A model generated the notes under the pieces. The model made no database searches, had not been told where the DNA came from, and was given only the letters and a program-made list of their open reading frames with translations. Of a DNA stretch of 64,000 bases, positions 49,745 through 59,841 are shown piece after piece. Both the position numbers and the translations under genes were made by a program. Location of the stretch: the NCBI GenBank assembly GCA_013140605.1, contig JABFSL010000001.1, forward strand, positions 1 to 64,000. The letters are read 5' to 3'. This DNA is from Anaerolineales bacterium (GTDB taxonomy: Bacteria; Chloroflexota; Anaerolineae; Anaerolineales; Villigracilaceae). The first letter of the stretch is position 1. Each line of letters opens with the position of its first letter.

Positions 49745-52700
49745 TTATTGAAATCTACTGAATAGAAAATTAAAAAAAGTGCTAGAAAAAAATTGTGTGC
49801 CCAAACATATTAATATTAATACTAACACAACCAAAATCAAAACTCCTATAACAGGTAATATCGTCTGAGGCTTCTCAACGCGATTCAAAGGCAAGTAACT
49901 ATCTTCAGCAAGTCTTTTTCGCGCCCAACTTACCGCATTTGCATCAACATCCAAGGGCTTTATTTTTTTTCTAGGATATTGTTGCTTCGTTGGCTGCTCA
50001 ATTAAATTTAGCGAACCATCTTGACTGATCACAGCTGATCCTTGTTCTTGCAAAAGGTCAATCTGTTTAATATTCTTTTTCATTATTGAAATATTAGGTG
50101 AGGGACGTTCAAGAGTAATTACATCTTTAATTTTATTTAAAGTTGCAGAATCACGGGAAAGTTTTGAAATATAGTGTTTCGCTCTCTCATAATATAAAGA
50201 TGTTTTTCTATCCTGATATTCCACCATAGCTTTTACAGCTTCTAATCTAACTTTATAGTCAACTTCGACGGGCATGTTAGAATCACCTAAAGACTTAATA
50301 TGATTAGAAAAAGTCGAGAATTTACTATTAGGGTCAGACTGTTTCCAATTGGTTATTTTCTCTACATACTCATCCCATATAAAAATTTCTGGAAATAACG
50401 CCAAATAATCCTCTACAAAAACTTCCCAACCAAAATCATCACTTAAGAAATTGGCCGAAATTGCATATCCACGCAACATATCTTCGCCTGTACCGGGCTT
50501 TTCATAAAATCTTCGAAGTAATGATGTTCGTGTATTTACCAACCATAGACGGAAGGTTTGAACTTGAATTACAGAGTTATTCAAGTTATCTGAAAGCAGT
50601 TCTCCATCCATCACTATCATTGCCAGCAATTGGTTTGAAAAAGAGTTTGTAGAAATTTTACCAATAAAATATTGCAGCACTTTGTCTATGTTATTTATAT
50701 CGTTCCATTGAGATTTTAAAATCACGTATAAAACTCTAACATTTTCATCACACAAAGAACCTAGCCTAGGGAGATCTCTATCAAAGTTTATCTTTAAAAA
50801 CCTCTCCAATCTCGGGTTTTTTTCAAAGATAAATTTCGGCCTGCTCAATTTTCGATATTCATTATACAAATTCTCGTAGAAATAAATAATATAGTCCATC
50901 TCTTCAAGATTGACTATGACATCAAAAAACCATTGCTCAGGAAAGTTTGACCTTGTAACAGAAATAGATGTTAGTCGATTAATAAGGTCGAAACATCTCT
51001 TTCTATCCAAATCGTGCAAAACTAAAATTTCCGTTTTCAGCATCATAACCAAAGATTCAACATGATCTATCTGTATTGAAATTTCATCATCCGTCAATGG
51101 GACTTCAAGGAACCTAAACAACAATTCTGAAAAAAGTTCACTATCATCCCTGCCAGAGTTAAGTAACCAAATTAAACCACTAATCTTCTTCTCTTGGCAA
51201 AAATATTCAGTAACTTCAAGCCAATTGGCATCTGATCTGGTTACAAACCCCATTAATGATTTATTGAAAACTTCAAAGTCAAAAGGAAATAATTTCAACA
51301 AATATCTCAAGGAAAAATCAGTAACTTCATTATTGCCGATTAAATCCACGCGCAAGAAAAGATCATTCATAATTTTCTGAGTAATAACACCGAAGTTTAT
51401 ACGCTCGTGATTTTCCACGTAATTGACAAACGAACTTCCTAAGAGCCTCAGCATATCTTTGTTATGAAGATCAACTTGTAGACACGAATAAAGTTCAAAC
51501 CAGTCTTCGCCTATCAAGTGTTGATCAAACAACCAATTCGTACGCAGAACAAACATTCTTAATGCTATATTATGATGCTTAGGAGAATAAAAGCTGGATT
51601 CTTGCATTACAAGTCGAAACAATTCATCATTAATATGTACAGAAAAGCTTTCCAATAAATCGGTATTACCGCTTATAGTCTCAGAAAACTTATGAATAAA
51701 CTCAAAAAACGAATCAACATCCCTTAAGCCAACATTATTTATTTTATTGCTAAAAGGCAAAAGGAGTGCCCGCTTTGCTTCGGACGATAGCTTTATAGGT
51801 GCCTGATCAATCAAAGCATAAAGCATATCAGTTGCAGGCAAATCATTTTTTATTCGAGATTCAATAAGCCCATAATCATTATTCTCTTTGATTGCTTGCA
51901 AAGTATTTTTATCTGAAATAACAGAAAAAATACTTGCACCTGGAGGCAAATCCTTCCCGGTCAGGATCGCCGCAATTAATGAGGCGTTCTTGACAGCACA
52001 ACCAACCAGAAAGTATTTTCTTAATTTCTGGATAAATTCTTCATCCGAAAAATCATTACTAAAATATGTGCTTATATAAAGCAAGTCCTCGTACAATTCA
52101 GTTTTGACACCTAAGATAGAATCAAGACTTGGAGGAATTATCCCGCCCAACGCTTTTGGGAGAGGGTTATTATAAAACCGTAGATTAACATTATTTTCCG
52201 TAATGTAATCAAGTGCAAAAGTTAATATGCCAAAAAGAGGCCAAAGAAGAATCTGGGCCTTTTGAACAATGTTTAATTTTTGATGCCATTCAAGATCAGA
52301 ACATAAAACAACTACATCCAAATTAGATCGTTTCTTGTTTAAGCTACCAGCAAAAGCATTGATAAGAGCAATTACAAAGGGATCATCCTTTTCATCCCAT
52401 CTTTCAATTGATTCTACATTTGGAAGCAATTCTGAACTTACACCTCCAGGAGAGGTGTAATCTTTTAGCGCGTTGGGATGTTTACCAAGGTTATTATTTT
52501 TTTTGTTTTCATACAAGAGTCTCGAATAAAAAAGCTTGCTTATACTAAGATAAGAAGAAATTTGACTTTCATCAAGAAGAGTAAATCGAAGTTGATTAAA
52601 CGGTCTATTAATCCTTGGAATAGAGTCCATACTACGCGCAAACTCTCCCTCCTCACGTCGTTGTATTTGAACAAATAAATAACTTCCCCTAAAAGGTAGA

Positions 52701-52912
52701 AGGGCGACCGAATGATTTGGTACTTTTTGAATAAACGGAGACTTACTGGGTGGTTGTGGAAAATTCAAGCCCCAATCTATAAACTGTTCACATCGTTCGC
52801 GACCGGCAATAGCCAGAATTTCATCTCCGGACCGGTCAAGGATTTGAAAATCCGTAGCATCATGGTGCGTAAACACCTTCCCATATTCAATATATTGTTT
52901 ATTGTCTGCCAT
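49745..52912 (-). CDS. 1055-aa GAP1-like (GTPase-associated protein 1-like) protein with C-terminal TM helix
   Basis: N-terminal ~150 aa (IEYGKVFTHHDATDFQILDRSGDE...FRFTLLDES) resembles GAP1-N; helical-repeat middle; C-terminal VIGVLILVVLVLILICLG TM; adjacent to GTPase genes. Confidence 0.5.
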   Translation of the reverse strand: MADNKQYIEYGKVFTHHDATDFQILDRSGDEILAIAGRERCEQFIDWGLNFPQPPSKSPFIQKVPNHSVALLPFRGSYLFVQIQRREEGEFARSMDSIPRINRPFNQLRFTLLDESQISSYLSISKLFYSRLLYENKKNNNLGKHPNALKDYTSPGGVSSELLPNVESIERWDEKDDPFVIALINAFAGSLNKKRSNLDVVVLCSDLEWHQKLNIVQKAQILLWPLFGILTFALDYITENNVNLRFYNNPLPKALGGIIPPSLDSILGVKTELYEDLLYISTYFSNDFSDEEFIQKLRKYFLVGCAVKNASLIAAILTGKDLPPGASIFSVISDKNTLQAIKENNDYGLIESRIKNDLPATDMLYALIDQAPIKLSSEAKRALLLPFSNKINNVGLRDVDSFFEFIHKFSETISGNTDLLESFSVHINDELFRLVMQESSFYSPKHHNIALRMFVLRTNWLFDQHLIGEDWFELYSCLQVDLHNKDMLRLLGSSFVNYVENHERINFGVITQKIMNDLFLRVDLIGNNEVTDFSLRYLLKLFPFDFEVFNKSLMGFVTRSDANWLEVTEYFCQEKKISGLIWLLNSGRDDSELFSELLFRFLEVPLTDDEISIQIDHVESLVMMLKTEILVLHDLDRKRCFDLINRLTSISVTRSNFPEQWFFDVIVNLEEMDYIIYFYENLYNEYRKLSRPKFIFEKNPRLERFLKINFDRDLPRLGSLCDENVRVLYVILKSQWNDINNIDKVLQYFIGKISTNSFSNQLLAMIVMDGELLSDNLNNSVIQVQTFRLWLVNTRTSLLRRFYEKPGTGEDMLRGYAISANFLSDDFGWEVFVEDYLALFPEIFIWDEYVEKITNWKQSDPNSKFSTFSNHIKSLGDSNMPVEVDYKVRLEAVKAMVEYQDRKTSLYYERAKHYISKLSRDSATLNKIKDVITLERPSPNISIMKKNIKQIDLLQEQGSAVISQDGSLNLIEQPTKQQYPRKKIKPLDVDANAVSWARKRLAEDSYLPLNRVEKPQTILPVIGVLILVVLVLILICLGTQFFSSTFFNFLFSRFQ

Positions 52913-53020
52913 AATTCAATTATCCTAAATCTATCAATAACTCACTTCATGCAGAACATCCATACGTTGCAATAATTCAAGCCAATTTTTTCGACAACTT
53001 GAGAAAGGTAGCAACATCAC

Positions 53021-53932
53021 TTAATAAAACGGTTTAGGATAGCTTGGAACATCCTCTTCAGTTTGCTTCCAAGCAAAACTAATCTTTCTTGATCGCTCTA
53101 TTTCCCGCCTTTCAATCTCGTTAAACATCCAAAAAAAAGGAGCGGAGACATTCCAAGGCTGCCATTCATTTTCATGCAAAGGACCACTTTTATTTGCGTC
53201 GTAATTAGGGTGCTCAATTCCTTCTTTATCATAAAAGTATCCCATAGCAGAAGTAACAAAAAAACTAATATTTATGTTTCCGCGGGCATGATACATGATC
53301 GTATCTAAAAAATTTATTCCGAGATATATTTCAATTAGAGTTCTTGGGTCTTCCCAACGCAGACTCGATAGATCCATCTTGTTTAGGCATATGGCTATAT
53401 TTAATGGATATGATTTTTCAGATGCAATCTGAATTAATTTTTGTATGTAATTCAAATATTCAATTTTCGAAATCGCTTGTTTACTTTTAGGGAGATGTTT
53501 CTCCCAAACCGAATCGGTAATCAAAGTTAAATCAATCAAAGCAATTATATGTGTAGCTTCTCTTAATGACGATCCAGCTATGGTTGAACCTCTTGATTGA
53601 TTCAAAGCTTGCACCAAAGCATCACCTCGATCCTCATAAACGCGAATGGTGTGCTCAATGTCTTTCAACTTAGGTTTTTTTATATTATTAATAAAAACAA
53701 AATCCAAATCCTCAGCTCTAGTAGTTGGCGCACCAAATTCTTTATTCCACAGGTAACTTACCGGAATACGACTTCTTTTATCAAGCAATGAATATGCTGA
53801 AAATTCATTTTTTTTACTAAGAAAATGAATTTCACGCGCAAAAGCATTAAGCAGGCAGGTTTTTCCAGAACCGGAGGGTCCCCAAAGAAGTATTTTAGGG
53901 TTTGCCATTATGTCTTGCTTTAAATAGTCCAT
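53021..53932 (-). CDS. GTPase-like P-loop protein (paralogue 1)
   Basis: GPSGSGKT Walker A, NKMD G4 motif, WQPWNVSAPFFWMFNEIE C-terminal signature. Confidence 0.78.
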   Translation of the reverse strand: MDYLKQDIMANPKILLWGPSGSGKTCLLNAFAREIHFLSKKNEFSAYSLLDKRSRIPVSYLWNKEFGAPTTRAEDLDFVFINNIKKPKLKDIEHTIRVYEDRGDALVQALNQSRGSTIAGSSLREATHIIALIDLTLITDSVWEKHLPKSKQAISKIEYLNYIQKLIQIASEKSYPLNIAICLNKMDLSSLRWEDPRTLIEIYLGINFLDTIMYHARGNINISFFVTSAMGYFYDKEGIEHPNYDANKSGPLHENEWQPWNVSAPFFWMFNEIERREIERSRKISFAWKQTEEDVPSYPKPFY

Positions 53933-53944
53933 TTAACACCTTAA

Positions 53945-56287
53945 TTAATAATTTACTTCGTTTGGGTAAGGAATATATCCTTGTTTAGGCCAAGGTTTTT
54001 CGTTTTCTAGAATCCAAAAAATCGGGGAGGCCACACCTTCAGGTTTCCATTCATCAGGCAGTCTATTTTTTTTTGTATCCCCTAACGAAGACATTAGGAA
54101 AGCCTTACTTTTTAATTCCGGGATACTTTGTAGAGATTGGGCAATATCCCTGCCTAGAAAATCTTTAACCATATCCCAAGGCTCACGCTTCACCGGTAAA
54201 TCATCTTTTTTTGTTATACAGACTGAAAGATAGCGCAGATTCTTATAGTACGTCAATTCATTAAGAAGGTTTATTATGTTATCGCGTATTTCCTTTTTCT
54301 TTCTGTCATCATTATAAGAGATTGTAAAGTCCAGACATAAGAAGAGGGCATCAGAATGCTTATATATCGTCTTAATGAACCCGGGCAATTTAACACATTC
54401 TGCTCCAGGAAAGTCGTGAAAGCAAATCGTCTGCGAATAATTATTAATATCATCTTTCACATCGCCTTTAACCGACCGCTTAAACAAAAACAAATGATCT
54501 TGCATGCCTTTTGTAGCCCCATCCTCTGGGATTTGAATAGGAAATTGTGCGTGAGTGTTCCCATAATGATCGATCCTTGAGATATTAAACTCCAGTTTTT
54601 CAGATGTTTTTTCTAGTTCAAACAAATGTCTGGCAAGGGATTTTATCAACCAAGTCTTGCCGGAATTCTGCTCTCCCCATAAGCTTAAATGAAGTGGTTG
54701 ATATTTAAGATATTCAAAATTTGGAGCTTCAACTTGAAAGCCCTCACTTGAAACAATCTCATCAGGAATCTCATCAGGAACTAACTCCCAGAAGTCAATA
54801 GGAGTCCCGTTTTTATCTAATTGTTGAGGTCCCAGTATGTCATAAACATTTGCATTAATCCATAGCTGGTCTGCGCTGCTTAGTTTTTGTCTTAAATTTT
54901 CGGTGATTTCTTTATTCTTACTAAAAAAGAATTTTTCGTTTGCGGGAAGCAACACTCCAAACAGACTTAACTCGGCAAATACGTCCGGACGATATTCGTC
55001 CATCATCACTTTACAGAATGTTTTTAATTCACTCACTGTGTGAGGAAGCGCACTAGTCATAAGATAGCCAGCAAGCTGCTGAGCTTGAGACGAAGCATTT
55101 TCCAAAAATATTTGGGCTTGTTTTTCACGTGCAATGTTTTCATTGCTAGTAGAAAAGCTTTCTGGTAAGTTTTGCCCAATATAAATACAAGAAAGCTCTT
55201 TATCAACGTGACCTGCCACTAAATTTGTCCAAACTTCTAATTCATCAGGAACAAGCAACATCACTGGAATTGGAACAGAATCATCGTGCTTATCAATTAC
55301 ATTTAATGCTATGTTTGGAGAACCGGGAAAAGAAGCAGACACTTGATTGAATTCGCAAGCACTCAAACCACTATACGCCCACAATCTTTTTGGCATCATC
55401 TGAATAATAGAAACGGGGTGATACCTGCCCCAATCATACAAAATCTGCCCAATACCTTTCAAACCGCTGTTGATTTGCCAATTATCCCACAGCGGTGAAA
55501 CACAATCACTCAAAACAAGAAACACAGTTCTGCCACTAGGATCTAACAAACTTAAGTGTTCAGTGGCATTTTTTTCTGAATTACCAACCACAGAATTGAA
55601 CCCTCTCGGAGTTAATTTGGGCAGATAATTTCCGTCATCCTTAACTGTATGAAGCTCCCATATATCAACACGACGAAAAACACCACTTTGCTCTAAAATA
55701 AGTCTATAATTTTCAACATCATCACCCCACCATGCCATTGTGTCCCACTTGTCAACAACCAGCACCGCATCCAACCAACGCTCTTTACCTTGACGAATTA
55801 CTGGATTCAAGATGCTGGCATCTGCAACAAACTGAGCTTGGTCACTTTCTAAACCAATTTCATAACCAATATTTACATCTTCTGCATAGCGCTGAATGGT
55901 GGCTTGCACATCAATAACAGAAGGAACAAACGCAGTGTGAATTTTTCTTTTCAAGGGACGCAGTGTCCGCTGAATATCTAATGAACTTACCTTGAGAGAG
56001 AAAAATGGCGGGGCAATAAGGCCATTTGGTGTAGGAGTCATAACAACATTCCTATCGGTATTAGAAATATGGATAGATCCTTTAGCCTCATCGCTAGAGA
56101 GGATAGAAGAAATAGCGGGTAGCTGAAAGCTCAAATCGCCACTTAACTTATTGGGATCAGGTTGAGTATTGGTGAAATCTTTGATCTGCTGAGAAGATAG
56201 ACTCTCGAGAGAACCACCAGATTTTGCCAAAATACAAGCTGCTAGCCAAAGCGAATCAGCCAAATCATCAAATGTTTCGATCTTCAT
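53945..56287 (-). CDS. SAV_2336-like/vWA-like protein fused to C-terminal GTPase-like P-loop domain (paralogue 2)
   Basis: N-term DDLADSLWLAACIL; LDAVLVVDKWDTMAWWG...VFLVLSDCVSPLWDNW...PKRLWAYSGL; C-term GEQNSGKT, DFPG, TKKD, WKPEGVASPIFW. Confidence 0.75.
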   Translation of the reverse strand: MKIETFDDLADSLWLAACILAKSGGSLESLSSQQIKDFTNTQPDPNKLSGDLSFQLPAISSILSSDEAKGSIHISNTDRNVVMTPTPNGLIAPPFFSLKVSSLDIQRTLRPLKRKIHTAFVPSVIDVQATIQRYAEDVNIGYEIGLESDQAQFVADASILNPVIRQGKERWLDAVLVVDKWDTMAWWGDDVENYRLILEQSGVFRRVDIWELHTVKDDGNYLPKLTPRGFNSVVGNSEKNATEHLSLLDPSGRTVFLVLSDCVSPLWDNWQINSGLKGIGQILYDWGRYHPVSIIQMMPKRLWAYSGLSACEFNQVSASFPGSPNIALNVIDKHDDSVPIPVMLLVPDELEVWTNLVAGHVDKELSCIYIGQNLPESFSTSNENIAREKQAQIFLENASSQAQQLAGYLMTSALPHTVSELKTFCKVMMDEYRPDVFAELSLFGVLLPANEKFFFSKNKEITENLRQKLSSADQLWINANVYDILGPQQLDKNGTPIDFWELVPDEIPDEIVSSEGFQVEAPNFEYLKYQPLHLSLWGEQNSGKTWLIKSLARHLFELEKTSEKLEFNISRIDHYGNTHAQFPIQIPEDGATKGMQDHLFLFKRSVKGDVKDDINNYSQTICFHDFPGAECVKLPGFIKTIYKHSDALFLCLDFTISYNDDRKKKEIRDNIINLLNELTYYKNLRYLSVCITKKDDLPVKREPWDMVKDFLGRDIAQSLQSIPELKSKAFLMSSLGDTKKNRLPDEWKPEGVASPIFWILENEKPWPKQGYIPYPNEVNY

Positions 56288-56301
56288 ATTTTTCCTAAAC
56301 G

Positions 56302-57324
56302 CTACAATCCGCGAAACAAATCCTCGATAATTTCTTCCTGCTGACCACCATTAAGGTATAGGTATATAGCATTCAGCAATTGATCATTTGCCAACTCTGC
56401 CCCTTTTCTCTTATTAAAAAATTGTGTGATCAATTGTTGAATTTTTGTAGACTCTAATTTATCACCATAGTTTTGGAACTGCCTCTTAACAATTTCTGTT
56501 AATTTTTCTTCACTAGGTGGGTTTAGATCCAACCGAATACAACGTCGAAGAAAAGGTTTAGGAAATTCTCTTTCTCTATTACTAGTTATTACAACAAATG
56601 GAAAGGTCTGGCAATTAACTCTACCATTCTTTATTGGCAATCTCTCATCGTTTCCCGTTTGAAAGATAAAATCATCCTTACTGTTTTTTTCTCCCAACGA
56701 ATTTCTTACCAGCTCATCGATCATAAATTCCCCTTCTTCGAGTACGTGCAACAAATTGTTTGGAAGATCCATGTCTGATTTATCAAGTTCGTCAATTAAC
56801 AAGACTCTGGGCTTTTCATTCTTATTTGCAAGCGCAGTCCCCAAAGCGCGCAATGTAAAGAATTTCCCGCGATCAATTTCCGCACCCGACTTTGCGGATT
56901 TGGCTAATGGCTGCAAGGGTCTTGTATTCTCTCGCATTCGTCCTATAGGATCATATTCGTATAATGCCTCCTTAATTGTAGAGTGGCTACTCACTGGCCA
57001 TGTCAAAACTTCTCCCAATCCAAGCTCATATGCAACCGCATATGCCAGAGATGATTTTCCAATACCAGTTTTTCCAGTTACCAGCAAGGGACGACGTAAA
57101 TAAAGAGCTGCATTGATCAGATTAATTGTTTTTTTATCTTCCGGATATTTTGCATCCAGGAAAAATGCCTTTCCACGTTCACGATCTCTCACCTCTTTAT
57201 TTTTACCGAATGTTCTCCAAGGCGGATTTGTCTTATTCAGAAGCTTGTACGCATCCTCATCTATTTTCTTGTCGCCTTTAAAAATCAACCATTTTTCTGA
57301 ATTTGCTGTCACGACAACCTCCAC
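56302..57324 (-). CDS. MoxR-family AAA+ ATPase
   Basis: LLVTGKTGIGKSSLAYAVAYEL, VLLIDELDKSDMDLPNNLLHVLEEGEF, PFVVITSNREREFPKPFLRRCIRLDL. Confidence 0.9.
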   Translation of the reverse strand: MEVVVTANSEKWLIFKGDKKIDEDAYKLLNKTNPPWRTFGKNKEVRDRERGKAFFLDAKYPEDKKTINLINAALYLRRPLLVTGKTGIGKSSLAYAVAYELGLGEVLTWPVSSHSTIKEALYEYDPIGRMRENTRPLQPLAKSAKSGAEIDRGKFFTLRALGTALANKNEKPRVLLIDELDKSDMDLPNNLLHVLEEGEFMIDELVRNSLGEKNSKDDFIFQTGNDERLPIKNGRVNCQTFPFVVITSNREREFPKPFLRRCIRLDLNPPSEEKLTEIVKRQFQNYGDKLESTKIQQLITQFFNKRKGAELANDQLLNAIYLYLNGGQQEEIIEDLFRGL

Positions 57325-58910
57325 CTGTTGTTAAAATTATTAGCATTGAAAGAATTTACATAATTCCTAAAAATACTAGAGCGTATATACGCAGACACAT
57401 CAACTATCTTATCTCGATCGTCTGGATCATCATAAACAATAACAATTTTACTGCCTACAGGATTTGTGTTATTAACATTTTCGCGTTGATTCCTTACAAA
57501 CTTTAAGATACTTTCATCTTGAGAGCAAGACAGCCTAACAGCCTCAATAAACTCTGTCAATTTCAATGTGTGGTTGCATTTTCTTAAAAAAAGAATAATC
57601 GGGATATGCTGTTTATTCATTGTATGCCAGATCGTATCCCGAAATTTAGTTTGGTTTTCCGAAGTTTGCTCTAAACAAGCAAATACCGCGTTTACATCTT
57701 TGAGCGAATTGATATTTGCTCCAACGTGGTGCAACATATCATCATCCTTTACTAAAATCAACGGTTTTTTTCCACCTTCTTTGTGAAAAGACAAAAAGTG
57801 ATTCCTCATTGTGTCTTCATCTTCCGAATGCCTTCGATAAAGAATTAAATTTAAACTCCTAACAATGGTATGAGTTACGCTTCCTAGTAGGTACGTTTCT
57901 TGGTACTCCCACTGATCTATTTCTAGCTCATAAATATCTTCATCTTCCAAAATGAAATCGATGCGAAATGGAAGAGTTTTATAATTGTCTGCTATATATT
58001 TATTTAAACTCTTCTTGACACCATCGACATCAAGAGGCAGGAAAAACCACCTAGGCTTTATTGAGTTGAACGAAGAAAATACTGCACGATATAACTTTCC
58101 TTTGTTTTCTTTCTTAAGGAGAACAAACATTATATTATTTCGGCTTGACGGGGGCAAAGTGCCATTAATTTTTGAGGGAATTTCAGCAACTTCTCCCATA
58201 TATCTGATCAAATTCTTCAGATCATTTGTAAAGTTACCGACATTATCCGCTTCGTACCCTGGCTCTTTTAGTATATCAACTATTATATTGATTTTTTCAA
58301 AATTAATCGCTGCTTCTACCAATTGATATAGCTGCTGATATACGCCAGACGCATCTATTTGAGCCCCTAATTCAGAGCGATTAATTAACTCTCTCAATCT
58401 TTTTGGATCTTGAATACTCTTACACGCCCAAATCTTTTGAAGAAGCTCAGAAAAAGGTTTTTTTTGAGCTTCTTCAAAAACGGTGTTATTAGAAGACAAA
58501 CTCCTTCCACTTAATATATAATTAATACTTTTTTTGATTTCAACAACTTCTCCCAACTCAGAAGGCCAATACCCTTTACTTATATGAGAACTCAATTCCT
58601 TTAAAAACTTCATGTAAGCAGTAGATACATTTCCATTTCCATTTGAGAGAATATTATTTTCATTCAGCTTAAGTAGTAATTCCCCGAATTTATTATTACG
58701 AAAAACACGACCTACAAAGTTAATAAGATGCGAATAATCTAAAACAATCGATTCTGAAGCAGTAAAAGAAATCTCTAAATCTCTAGCAAGTTCCCCTATA
58801 AAATCAGCACTAATTCTGCCCAAGAGGATTTTGTCATGAAGTTGGGTTGCAATTTCTGTAATCATTTCTTCTTTGGGATAAACTCTATCTTCCATATAAA
58901 CCAACTCCAC
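57309..58910 (-). CDS. EAD-like domain + VMAP-C-like protein
   Basis: Duplicated helical domain at 58188-58460; C-terminal RIDFILEDEDIYELEIDQWEYQETYLLGSVTHTIVRSLN...KIVIVYDDPDDRDK matches remembered VMAP-C layout. Confidence 0.68.
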   Translation of the reverse strand: MELVYMEDRVYPKEEMITEIATQLHDKILLGRISADFIGELARDLEISFTASESIVLDYSHLINFVGRVFRNNKFGELLLKLNENNILSNGNGNVSTAYMKFLKELSSHISKGYWPSELGEVVEIKKSINYILSGRSLSSNNTVFEEAQKKPFSELLQKIWACKSIQDPKRLRELINRSELGAQIDASGVYQQLYQLVEAAINFEKINIIVDILKEPGYEADNVGNFTNDLKNLIRYMGEVAEIPSKINGTLPPSSRNNIMFVLLKKENKGKLYRAVFSSFNSIKPRWFFLPLDVDGVKKSLNKYIADNYKTLPFRIDFILEDEDIYELEIDQWEYQETYLLGSVTHTIVRSLNLILYRRHSEDEDTMRNHFLSFHKEGGKKPLILVKDDDMLHHVGANINSLKDVNAVFACLEQTSENQTKFRDTIWHTMNKQHIPIILFLRKCNHTLKLTEFIEAVRLSCSQDESILKFVRNQRENVNNTNPVGSKIVIVYDDPDDRDKIVDVSAYIRSSIFRNYVNSFNANNFNNRWRLS

Positions 58911-58915
58911 ACAAG

Positions 58916-59806
58916 CTATATGTCCTTGATGTATGCGATTAAATTTTTTAAATTAGATGTTAAGTTCCCAACATTATCAGCTTCATAGCCAGGCTCTTTT
59001 AATATATCAACCAATGTATCAAGTCCTCCAAAACTACATGCCGCCTGCACCAGTTGATATAGCTGTTGATATGCGCCAAGCGTATCTATTTGCGCCCCTA
59101 GTTGAGAGCGGTTAATTAAATTTCCCAATCTTCTTGAATCTTGAACGCTTCTGCACGCCCAAAATTTTTGTACAAGTTCCCGAATATCCTCCGGACATGG
59201 CCTATTCCCTGAAATATCAAGTGAGCTATTCATATGCGGAGGTTCACCCTTTGAAGAAGCGCTCAAGGTAGTCAATATTGAAGCCAAAAGCTTATTGGTT
59301 ACTTCAGCAGCAGCCAAAAGATCTATTATCTTCGTAGTTTGCAGCTTTTCCCGGTATTCATTGTTTTTCGGAAAGAGCGCAACATTTTTCTGAAAAATTT
59401 CGACGTATGCCTTGGCAGCTTCCTGAACTTGAGTATGTTTACTCTTCAAAGGCGGGACTTGTTCCAAATTCTTTATCAGTGCTTGCCGTAAATTGTCAAA
59501 ATTAACATCAGTCTCAAATTGTTCTGTGGCCGCGATTACTGAGGGTAAATCATAAAGAGGCAAGTCATGAAGGGCATCGTAAATATCCACATCCTTCTGC
59601 CGCCAGATATCCTTAAAAGATTCCTCGGTTTGTGATAATGCCCATACCAATTGCTTTACTCTTTCATCCCGATCATAGGGTTCCCTGATAATCTCAACCC
59701 CATTCTCACCAATTACCTGAGACACATAATATTCAATAATAGAAACTGAAAGTTTCCCTAAATTCCCGGCTAGCGCCTGCAAGCGTTCTTGTAGAGTTGA
59801 TGACAT
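58916..59806 (-). CDS. Helical adaptor with C-terminal EAD-like domain
   Basis: C-terminal 96 aa (58919-59206) strongly similar to domain in neighbouring VMAP-like protein. Confidence 0.7.
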   Translation of the reverse strand: MSSTLQERLQALAGNLGKLSVSIIEYYVSQVIGENGVEIIREPYDRDERVKQLVWALSQTEESFKDIWRQKDVDIYDALHDLPLYDLPSVIAATEQFETDVNFDNLRQALIKNLEQVPPLKSKHTQVQEAAKAYVEIFQKNVALFPKNNEYREKLQTTKIIDLLAAAEVTNKLLASILTTLSASSKGEPPHMNSSLDISGNRPCPEDIRELVQKFWACRSVQDSRRLGNLINRSQLGAQIDTLGAYQQLYQLVQAACSFGGLDTLVDILKEPGYEADNVGNLTSNLKNLIAYIKDI

Positions 59807-59841
59807 ACTTTACCATCCTTTTACAGTATTATTGCTTACTA

